Assembly: GCF_010731795.1 (NCBI RefSeq)
Contig: NZ_AP022591.1
Coordinates: 2,480,001 to 2,544,000, forward strand
Direction: 5' to 3'
Source: Mycolicibacterium celeriflavum
GTDB taxonomy: Bacteria > Actinomycetota > Actinomycetes > Mycobacteriales > Mycobacteriaceae
Length of the DNA: 64,000 nt
Shown: piece by piece, positions 7,954-15,075 of the stretch
How positions within the stretch are numbered: the first letter of the stretch is position 1
Layout: every line of letters starts with the position of its first letter
Notes under the pieces: generated by a model
What the model saw: only the letters and a program-made list of their open reading frames with translations
The model's database searches: none
What the model was told of the DNA's origin: nothing
Made by a program: the position numbers and the translations under genes

Positions 7954-9612
7954 CTAGGCCGGAGGCAAGTTCAGCCGACGTGCCAAGTCCGCTCCGCCCA
8001 CCTCGCGGATGAAGTGGGGATCGCCACACACTACGAGTTGGTCGCGGGCCCGGGACAATCCGACATAGAGCCGTTCGCGGGATCGTTCGAACTTGCTTGT
8101 CTCGTTGACCACCAGAACCACACAGCGGCGTTCGAGTCCCTTGAAGCCCAGAACGTGGCCGTAGAACACCTGGTCGGTGTCCCAGAACGTATCCCAGTAC
8201 GCCGTGTTCCCGTCCTTCTGCCGTTCGGCCTGCTCCGGATGGCGGCTGCCGGTGGTCAGCAGCGCGACATCTTCTGGGCGCCAACCCTGTTCGAGAAGAA
8301 GGTCTACCTGGTCGTCACCGGCGTCGAGCGCGTCCTCACGGTTACAGGCGACAAAGGTGACGGCGGGCCCCTCACCGCCGAGATAGCGCATCGGGTGATC
8401 GACCAGCGGCTGGAATGCGTTGGCGATCTGGCGGGTGTTGCGCAAATTGTGATCAAGGATCAGCGGCACCAGGGGTACCGGCGGTGCGCCGTACCGGTCG
8501 AAGACCCGCTGGCCTTCGTCGGTGAAGACGTAGAGGCCGCCGTCGACCGGGTCCTTGAGGGCGGCGAGCAGCGGATCCCACCAGGCGTCGGCGAAGTCCT
8601 GTGCTTCATCGACGACGATCGAGTCGAATCGATGACCCGGTTCGAGTTGCGCTGCGATCTCGGCCATTTGGAGCGGGAGGTCGTGTTCCCAGAACTTGCC
8701 GGCCTCCTCGGTCCGCAGCGCCTCGTCGGGCCCTTCGGGTGCGCCCCATTGCACGCCGAGGGCGTGGAACTCGCCGACGTACGCCGGTTGTTGGCGGCGA
8801 GGCCAGGTGGCGGCGATCCGCTCAAGGTAGGACGCCAGGCCGTGGGAGTAGCAGACCAGCGCGACGCGTTGACCGCGCTGGGCGAGACGGCGGGCCTGCT
8901 CCATCGCCAGGAAGGTCTTGCCGCTGCCGGCGCCGCCGCGGACCTCGACGCGGTTGAGCAAGCGGATGGCGTCGAGGATGACCGCCTGGTGTTCGGTCAG
9001 CGCGTCGGCGGCGTCCTCGTTGGCCAGGGCGCGGGCGACGACGTCGCGTTGCGGAAGACCGCGGCCGGACAGGGCGGCGCCGAGCTGATCGATACCCGCT
9101 TGACTCAGCAGCGGCCGGTCGAGTTCCTGGCCGATGAGGACATAGCGGAGCTTGTCGACGAGCTTCGGGAGGTCGGTGCGATCGATGACCTTCCAACGTG
9201 GGCATTCGGGCAGCCCGAAGTCGGCGGGCAACTCGACGTTGGGCAGGACGACGACGTGGTCCCAGCGGAGCCGGCCCTGTGTCCAGCGAGGGTCCTTCTC
9301 GATGAAGTCGCGCAGCGCGTAACAGGCTTCGCGGGCCTGGCGGACCGGTTCGATGGTGTGTTGGCGGCCGCCGCGGATCTGGCGCCAGCCCTCGCCGTCG
9401 TGCCAGACCTCGCCGCCCTTGACTTCGATGCAGACGATGCCGGCGCCCTCGATCGCGACGACGAAGTCGACCTCGTGGTCTTTGAGGTGGTCGGTGACCC
9501 GTTGTCCCGGCATGAGGAGATCGTTGGGCTCGAGCTGCTCGATAAGCGCTTGGTAGACCTTGCGCTCGGCCGGATTGGCCAGGCGCGGCGTCTCGTTCGG
9601 AGTGATGGTCAT
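7954..9612 (-). CDS. NERD-domain nuclease/UvrD-like helicase
   Basis: The N-terminus is a nuclease-related domain (NERD), with the restriction-like core HEVDFVVAIEGAGI followed by EVKGG (residues about 46-67). Then comes a UvrD/RecB-type superfamily 1 helicase with Walker A GGAGSGKTF, Walker B VVDEAQDF and a C-terminal YVGLSRARDQLVV motif VI. Such proteins act in DNA repair or in defence against foreign DNA. The start at 9612 gives 552 residues; an in-frame start 90 bases upstream is possible. It sits alone between two backbone genes and is convergent with the glycohydrolase gene. Confidence 0.88.
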   Translation of the reverse strand: MTITPNETPRLANPAERKVYQALIEQLEPNDLLMPGQRVTDHLKDHEVDFVVAIEGAGIVCIEVKGGEVWHDGEGWRQIRGGRQHTIEPVRQAREACYALRDFIEKDPRWTQGRLRWDHVVVLPNVELPADFGLPECPRWKVIDRTDLPKLVDKLRYVLIGQELDRPLLSQAGIDQLGAALSGRGLPQRDVVARALANEDAADALTEHQAVILDAIRLLNRVEVRGGAGSGKTFLAMEQARRLAQRGQRVALVCYSHGLASYLERIAATWPRRQQPAYVGEFHALGVQWGAPEGPDEALRTEEAGKFWEHDLPLQMAEIAAQLEPGHRFDSIVVDEAQDFADAWWDPLLAALKDPVDGGLYVFTDEGQRVFDRYGAPPVPLVPLILDHNLRNTRQIANAFQPLVDHPMRYLGGEGPAVTFVACNREDALDAGDDQVDLLLEQGWRPEDVALLTTGSRHPEQAERQKDGNTAYWDTFWDTDQVFYGHVLGFKGLERRCVVLVVNETSKFERSRERLYVGLSRARDQLVVCGDPHFIREVGGADLARRLNLPPA

Positions 9613-9779
9613 CGGCGCGTCCGCACGCAGCTTCGACGCGACCCCCGCATGTCGAACCCCTCCCCTGTGACGTCTCTCGATGTTAGCCACAGGGTCCGTC
9701 ACTCCGCGTCGAACCGGTGCGGCGGATTTGTCAGTGGCCTGGTTTACCGTCTACCTCAAGCGCTAATCGAGGGGGGATC

Positions 9780-10121
9780 ATGCGCGGACGTGGGGGAATT
9801 GCAGGAGCGCTCGCGGTGTGCGGGGCGGTGGCGTTGTCGACTCCGGCGCACGCCGACCAGTACGACTTCATCGCGCAGCTCGACAACATGGGTGTCTACT
9901 ACAGCTCGATGGTCGACATGATCGACATCGGCAAGGAGCTCTGTCACGAGCTGCGCTTCGGGGTGCCGCCGCCGGCCGTGCTGGCCAAGCTGCAGCGGAC
10001 GGGCTTCGCGCCGGCGGAGTCGGCGATCGTGCTGCTGTCGGCGGTGAACACCATGTGCCTGGATGCCAAGCCGGCGGTCGTCGAGTGGGCACGCGACATG
10101 GGCTACACCCAACCGCTGTAA
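9780..10121 (+). CDS. DUF732-family secreted protein
   Basis: This is a small mycobacterial secreted protein of 113 residues. It has a signal peptide (MRGRGGIAGALAVCGAVALS, cut near THAHA-like APAHA context around residue 24) and a DUF732 helical domain with two cysteines (ELCHELRFG and NTMCLDA) expected to form a disulfide. A GGGGGG-rich leader precedes the ATG at 9780. Function is unknown. A GTG 15 bases after its stop begins the next gene, so the two may be cotranscribed. Confidence 0.82.
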   Translation: MRGRGGIAGALAVCGAVALSTPAHADQYDFIAQLDNMGVYYSSMVDMIDIGKELCHELRFGVPPPAVLAKLQRTGFAPAESAIVLLSAVNTMCLDAKPAVVEWARDMGYTQPL

Positions 10122-10136
10122 GAGATTCGGGCGGTC

Positions 10137-11111
10137 GTGATGGCGAGTCGCGGTTCGGACTCCGGTGGAGTCGCAGCGTTTTTCGGTCTGTTGTTTCTGA
10201 TCTGGGTGGTCATCACCTACTACTGGGTGATCATCGGGGTCGGTGTTGCGGTCGGCCTGTTCTTCGCGGTGCGAGCACTCATCCGCCGCGAGCAGGAACG
10301 CCGGCTCGCCGCCGCCCGTCAGGCCGAAATCCTGGCTCACCGTGCGGACCGGCAGCATCGATGGGCGGCGCGCGGCGACCAGAGGGGCGTTTACGGCGTC
10401 GAAGGGGCCGAGTTGATGCGGTCGGTCTCGCCTCAGCCGTCAGCACCGCCGGCTGACACACCGGACGACGATCGGCCTGTCGCTGCGATCACCTACACCG
10501 CAGAAGAACTCGACGTGCTCCTGGACGAGAAGCCGACGGAGTGGCGCTGGGCGGCGTTCGTGTCGGTACTACTTCAGCGTCTCGCAGACGTGCGACCGCG
10601 CCTGCGAGACCTCGACCTGCACTACACAACGGCGCAGGGCGGGTTTGCCCGAAACGGCAGGGAGGTTGCCGTTTTCGTCGAGGACTGCCTGGACGACCTG
10701 TACGAGCTTGCCCGTCGGCTCGAATCGTTCATCCGGGCGCCGGCATTCATGGGCGTGTTCGGTGACAGCGACGACGAAAGCACCGCCGACGCCGAGGGCA
10801 TCGTGCATGTGGCCAACCGACTGATGGACTTTCACGAGCGGTTCCTCGAGCTGGCCGAGCGGTGCCGTGACGTCAGCGTGCCCTCGGTGCACAGCGGGCT
10901 GCTGCAGGACTGCTCGCTGCTGATGGACGTCCCGCTCGACGGATTCCGGAGGTTCATCGACGAGCTCGCTGAACTGGTTGAAGAGATGCCAGCTGTGTTG
11001 CGGTATGCGCCAGGCGATGTCGATTTCGGCTCGATAACGCTCGAGATTGTCGTCGACGACGACCTAATCAAGCGGATTGAGAAACAGGTGCGCGCAGCCG
11101 CGAAAGGCTAA
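10137..11111 (+). CDS. Uncharacterised membrane-anchored helical protein
   Basis: I do not recognise the family. Two adjacent hydrophobic stretches near the N-terminus (about residues 13-48) form a membrane anchor. A charged juxtamembrane helix and a roughly 200-residue alpha-helical cytoplasmic domain follow. The GTG at 10137 is followed by an in-frame ATG at 10140. A decayed, frameshifted copy of its C-terminal third lies 1.4 kb downstream at 12486-12796, so the gene belongs to a duplicated local family. It overlaps the convergent gene at 11108 by 4 bases. Confidence 0.65.
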   Translation: MMASRGSDSGGVAAFFGLLFLIWVVITYYWVIIGVGVAVGLFFAVRALIRREQERRLAAARQAEILAHRADRQHRWAARGDQRGVYGVEGAELMRSVSPQPSAPPADTPDDDRPVAAITYTAEELDVLLDEKPTEWRWAAFVSVLLQRLADVRPRLRDLDLHYTTAQGGFARNGREVAVFVEDCLDDLYELARRLESFIRAPAFMGVFGDSDDESTADAEGIVHVANRLMDFHERFLELAERCRDVSVPSVHSGLLQDCSLLMDVPLDGFRRFIDELAELVEEMPAVLRYAPGDVDFGSITLEIVVDDDLIKRIEKQVRAAAKG

Positions 11112-12448
11112 CGCCCGGCCGGCTGTTTCGGCGTGACCCAGCAGTGGAACAGCGGCACGCCCTCCCAGGCACCGCCGCGGGCGACCGCGACGACGGCATG
11201 CGGGCGGTCGAAGGTGACATCGACACGGTGGATGGTGCGCTCGACGAACTGCGGCTCGCCCGTCACCATCCCCAAGGCTGTGACGGCGGCGGCCTCGAAA
11301 CCGTTCTCGTCGTAGGCGGCCGTGGCGGCCTGCAGGCACTGGATCGGACCTTCGAGTCCGGGCACAGCCTCTCTCAGTGACGCGGCGAGCTCCACCACCC
11401 CGGGAGCGGCGGTGAGTGCGCTGTCGTCGACGAAGGCGTCCCAGCGCGGCAGATGACTGCGCCAGAGATAATCGCCGTCGCCGGGTGCATCCCACGAATC
11501 GAATGCCTCAGTTGTCTCGCGGACGGTCCAAGCGTGGCCGTCTGACGGAACCCCGCCGGGCGATGCACCGTGCCACAGTGCGCCCTCGTTGAGCTTGGCG
11601 ACGACCTCATCGACAGCAAGCCACACATCGGTCGGCGAAACACCCGGTGCAGCAATGACGCTGACGACGTCGACACCGTCCTCGCTGAACGGTTTGGCGA
11701 CGGCGACAAGTCCCGCGGCACTCGTGTCGACAATGGTCTGCAGCCCACCATCGAGCACAAGCAGCCCGTTCTCGTCGGTGCCCAATACCGCCGTCCACCG
11801 CGCCTGCAGGACCAGCGCGGTGGCCAAGACGAGCTGGGTCAACGGGTCGACCTGTAACGGGAACCGCTCGATGAGGCCGCGGGTGTGCTCGAATGCCCAG
11901 CGGTCCAGCCCCGCCTGGTCGGGCAGCTCGTCGAGCGCGACAGGCAGCGTCGCCGTCGCCGGGGAGCGCGACCAAGCGCCGAGCGCCGCGGAGACGGTTG
12001 GATGCGGCGCGTCGAGCAGGCCGGCGGCCAGCGCGGCGGCTTCCTCGCAGGACACGCCGAGCGCCTCGGCCAGTCGGGCGCGGTGCGCACTTGTCGCGAC
12101 GGGCGCGAAGCGGGCGAGCAACAGCCACAACCCAAGGTAGGAGATGGCTGGCGTCAGCGCTGTGTCCAGTGACTGCCGCGTCGACGCCGCGTACGCGGTG
12201 ATGAGGCCGGCGGTGTCCGGACGGGTCGACGTCGTCCACACCGAATCGTCGTACCGGCCAATGACTTCACGCTGACCGCACGTCATGCACTCGGCCGTCC
12301 AGGCGCCCTCCATCACGACGCACCCGCCCAGCGTGAGATCCGGTCGGCGGTCTGCCTCCTCGAACAACTCCGGGGTGGGCATGCCAAACGCCCTGCGGTG
12401 CAGGGTGGTCGATCCGCATCGGCCGCAAGCGGGCCACGTATTCGTCAT
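11108..12448 (-). CDS. Uncharacterised protein with N-terminal zinc ribbon
   Basis: The 446-residue protein begins with two CxxC-type pairs (CGRCG and CMTCG) that probably form a zinc ribbon. A long mixed domain without a recognised motif follows. The last 40 residues (VDVTFDRPHAVVAVARG, then VPLFHCWVTP) weakly resemble a serpin-type C-terminal signature, but I would not call it a serpin on that. The start at 12448 places the first zinc pair near residue 8; a start 45 bases upstream is also open. It is convergent with the membrane-anchored gene. Confidence 0.6.
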   Translation of the reverse strand: MTNTWPACGRCGSTTLHRRAFGMPTPELFEEADRRPDLTLGGCVVMEGAWTAECMTCGQREVIGRYDDSVWTTSTRPDTAGLITAYAASTRQSLDTALTPAISYLGLWLLLARFAPVATSAHRARLAEALGVSCEEAAALAAGLLDAPHPTVSAALGAWSRSPATATLPVALDELPDQAGLDRWAFEHTRGLIERFPLQVDPLTQLVLATALVLQARWTAVLGTDENGLLVLDGGLQTIVDTSAAGLVAVAKPFSEDGVDVVSVIAAPGVSPTDVWLAVDEVVAKLNEGALWHGASPGGVPSDGHAWTVRETTEAFDSWDAPGDGDYLWRSHLPRWDAFVDDSALTAAPGVVELAASLREAVPGLEGPIQCLQAATAAYDENGFEAAAVTALGMVTGEPQFVERTIHRVDVTFDRPHAVVAVARGGAWEGVPLFHCWVTPKQPAGR

Positions 12449-12485
12449 GGCCGGCAAGGTACCTTGACCCGCCGACAACAGGATC

Positions 12486-12796
12486 ATGCACATCGCGAAC
12501 CGGCTGATGGACTACCTCGAGCAGTCCCTAGCGTTGTCCGATTTGTGCCGTGGATTCTACGCGCCGAGCGAGCACGCAGACCTGATGGGTGACTGTGCAC
12601 GGCTCGGCGGGCGTGCCGCTGGAGTGGCTATCGAACCTTCATCGATATGTTCGACCTGCAGGTCCGGGAGATGGCGAAGTTGCGTCGTTATGCGAAGGGC
12701 ATCGTCGGGGTGGATCCGGTTGAGCTGCTGATGGATGTCAATGATCACCTGTTGGCGCGGATCACGAGACGGGTGAAGGGATTGCCGGCGTACTGA
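12486..12796 (+). pseudogene. Decayed paralogue of the gene at 10137-11111
   Basis: The start (HIANRLMDYLEQSLALSDLC) matches HVANRLMDFHERFLELAERC of the intact gene. After DCAR the frame breaks, and another frame resumes at FIDMFDLQVREMAKLRRYAK, matching FIDELAELVEEMPAVLRYAP, down to a stop at 12794-12796 close to the paralogue's own end. At least one indel separates the two parts, and the N-terminal two thirds is absent. It marks the left edge of the defence island. Confidence 0.65.
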
Positions 12797-12910
12797 AGAC
12801 TCGGTAACAGTTGCACCGGCTCGCAAGATCAACAGCTCGCTGCGCCGTTCCGATGGAGCGGATGTTATTCCGGCGATGGGTGCAACCAAACTCTCGCTAC
12901 CATCTGCGCC

Positions 12911-14449
12911 ATGGATGGCCACCTCTTCATCATCAACGGCGACCTAACCAGGGTCGCGTGCGACGCCGTGCTGGTTCCGACCGACAACACGTTTGAAATT
13001 GAACCCACGTGGCATCGCCTGATCGAGGACAGGAACGAAATCCCCACGTCCTGGGACAGCCGGAATGTCATTCCGCTCAGCAAACGGCACCGTATGCCGC
13101 GCGTGTGGCTGGGGAACATTGGTCAGTTTGGTGATCAATCGGACTTTTCAGTATTCGCTCCAGTCGTCAAAGAGTTCGTCGCACAGGCGACTCGCGATCC
13201 GCGTGACGACCCAGAGCGGGAACGTATCTACACCTGGCCGCTGCGGCGCCTCGCGGTCAACGTGGTCGGTTCGGGGAAGGGGGGTGGCCGGGGAACGAAG
13301 GGCAAGCTAGCACTGGGTCTCGTCAAGACCTTGACCGAACTGGCCCATACGCACGAGGTCGACATCATCCTCGTCACCTACGGCGACAGGCCCTATGCGG
13401 CCGCGCAGTGGGCACGCCGCAAGTACCTCGACAATGCCAATGCATCCGATACCTGGCCACTACGTGAGGAGCTGATATCGAAGGCGGACGAGTTAGCGAA
13501 AGACGCCATCGAGCACCAATTGGTGCTCTTCATCGGTGCGGGCGTAAGCGCCGGCGCGGGCGTCGACACTTGGAAGGGCTTGCTGGAAAGTATGGCCGAA
13601 GAGGCCAACTTCACCTACAAGGAGCGTGAACTCCTCGCCAAGAAGGATCTGCGGGATCAAGCGACGCTGATCGAATCCGCATTGCGCGACACGAGCAACA
13701 GTTTCAAGAAGCGCGTCGCGGATCGCATCGGCGAAAAGACGCGCTACTCGTTGGCGCACGGCTTGCTCGCTTCCTTGCCGAGCAAGGAAGCAGTGACCAC
13801 CAACTTCGACAAGTTGTTTGAGGATGCCGCCGCGGTCTCCGGCAACGGCATAGCCGTCCTGCCCCGTGATCCTCGCAAGACCGATGGACGGTTACTGCTC
13901 AAACTGCACGGCAGTATCGATGACCACAGAGGCATGATCCTCACCCGATCCGATTACCTTAGGATGCCGCGTCAATACGGCGCCCTGATGGGACTGGTCC
14001 AAGGCCTACTCATGATGCGCAAGATGGTCTTTGTAGGCTATTCACTGAGCGACGAGGATTTCCACGAGCTCCTGGATGAGGTGCGGGCCGCCCGTGGCGA
14101 CAGCGTCGATGGAGTTGGGCGTGGAACTGTACTCACGTTGCGTGACGACCCGCTCGAGCGGAAGCTCTGGCAGCAGGACCTCGATACTGTGCCGATGGTG
14201 ATCGGTGAAATTGATAAGGATGATTTCCCTTGGGCAGCGAGGCAACTCGAGCTATTCCTCGACCTCGTCGGCTACCTAGCTACCACGTCGGCGGCCTTCT
14301 TTCTCGACGAGTCATACGCTGACCTCACCGAGAGTGAATCTGAGTTGCTTACGCCGCTCAACGAGCTAGTCAGAATGACCGCGCACAGTGCGCCTCGCAC
14401 GGTCGGAAGCCAGGTGAAGGAGTTCCTGTCTAGATTAGGTGCCAACTAG
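12911..14449 (+). CDS. SIR2-family NAD-hydrolase-like protein with macro-like N-terminus
   Basis: The C-terminal half carries a SIR2 NAD-binding domain: FIGAGVSAG (208-216), TTNFD (296-300), KLHGS with the catalytic-type His333, and GYSLSDEDF near 374. SIR2 domains of this non-sirtuin type are known as NAD-degrading effectors in several phage-defence systems. The first 170 residues start with INGDLTRVACDAVLVPTD and include VVGSGKGGGRGTKG, resembling a macro-type ADP-ribose-binding fold; that part is inference. It stands alone on the plus strand, convergent with the ATPase pair, at the left end of the island. Confidence 0.8.
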   Translation: MDGHLFIINGDLTRVACDAVLVPTDNTFEIEPTWHRLIEDRNEIPTSWDSRNVIPLSKRHRMPRVWLGNIGQFGDQSDFSVFAPVVKEFVAQATRDPRDDPERERIYTWPLRRLAVNVVGSGKGGGRGTKGKLALGLVKTLTELAHTHEVDIILVTYGDRPYAAAQWARRKYLDNANASDTWPLREELISKADELAKDAIEHQLVLFIGAGVSAGAGVDTWKGLLESMAEEANFTYKERELLAKKDLRDQATLIESALRDTSNSFKKRVADRIGEKTRYSLAHGLLASLPSKEAVTTNFDKLFEDAAAVSGNGIAVLPRDPRKTDGRLLLKLHGSIDDHRGMILTRSDYLRMPRQYGALMGLVQGLLMMRKMVFVGYSLSDEDFHELLDEVRAARGDSVDGVGRGTVLTLRDDPLERKLWQQDLDTVPMVIGEIDKDDFPWAARQLELFLDLVGYLATTSAAFFLDESYADLTESESELLTPLNELVRMTAHSAPRTVGSQVKEFLSRLGAN

Positions 14450-14709
14450 GGTCGACACCTATCGGCCAGTCACCGTCGACTGAAGGATCAAGCAGGCATC
14501 CGACTGTTCGCATTCCGTGCGGTATCCCGACTCGCGGCCATAGCCGGTGTTCGAATTGAGCAAACGCAGTGTCGCCGCTCATGTACTACGGGGCGGCCGA
14601 CCGCGGACGGTGCCGTTGACACAACACGAGAATTGGTTGCGTCGGCCGCGCGGCAAGTACGCCCAGAGCCTTAACCGATCGTCTTGCCCGTTGTCACACT
14701 CAAGCAATC

Positions 14710-15075
14710 TCACGACACAATCGTCGACGAGTCTTGTTGCAATTCACGGACTGCGCCGACCAATTGCCGTATCTCCGCGGCAGACGGCTGAAGCTCGTAG
14801 GCGTGGTGGTGAACCGCGCGGCTAAGTCTGTGCCAGATTCGTCGCGTCCGCTCTCCGACCTCGGCGCCCCGGACAGCGCCTAACGCAACGATTTTCGACC
14901 TTGTAGTCGGATACCCCAACAACGGCGACGACCACGACGCGCTCTGTTCCTCGATCCACTCCTCCAGCACCGAACGTGCCAGAAGCGCGGCGATTCGTGG
15001 GCCGCGCGCATCAAGACCGAATTCTCCGTCGAGCAGCCGGTCGGCATAATTGAGGAAGGCAACGCGTGAGGTCAC
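14710..15075 (-). CDS. Small partner protein of the zinc-hook ATPase
   Basis: I do not recognise this 121-residue helical protein with confidence. Its GTG start overlaps the ATPase stop by 4 bases (GTGA), so it is translationally coupled and probably acts in a complex with the ATPase. A notable patch is SRAVHHHAYELQPS near residue 85. Two-gene ATPase plus small-subunit pairs are common in bacterial defence (for example Lamassu and Septu types), but the small protein here shows neither a clear HNH motif nor a known family signature. Confidence 0.6.
   Translation of the reverse strand: MTSRVAFLNYADRLLDGEFGLDARGPRIAALLARSVLEEWIEEQSASWSSPLLGYPTTRSKIVALGAVRGAEVGERTRRIWHRLSRAVHHHAYELQPSAAEIRQLVGAVRELQQDSSTIVS

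Noticed and set aside
8014..9921. 635-codon plus-strand frame opposite the NERD-UvrD helicase
   Set aside because: Mirror of the helicase codons; no domain, and the helicase motifs are unambiguous on the other strand.
11108..12448. Serpin call for the zinc-ribbon protein
   Set aside because: Only a weak C-terminal resemblance; no reactive-loop pattern, and the N-terminal zinc ribbon is not a serpin feature.
14430..14460. TAGGTG/CACCTA inverted repeat at the end of the SIR2 gene as terminator
   Set aside because: Only 6-bp arms with a 14-base loop and no T run; overlaps the stop codon.
14450..14709. Possible small gene at 14547 (92 codons)
   Set aside because: No ribosome-binding site, overlaps the end of the 121-residue gene antisense, no family pattern.
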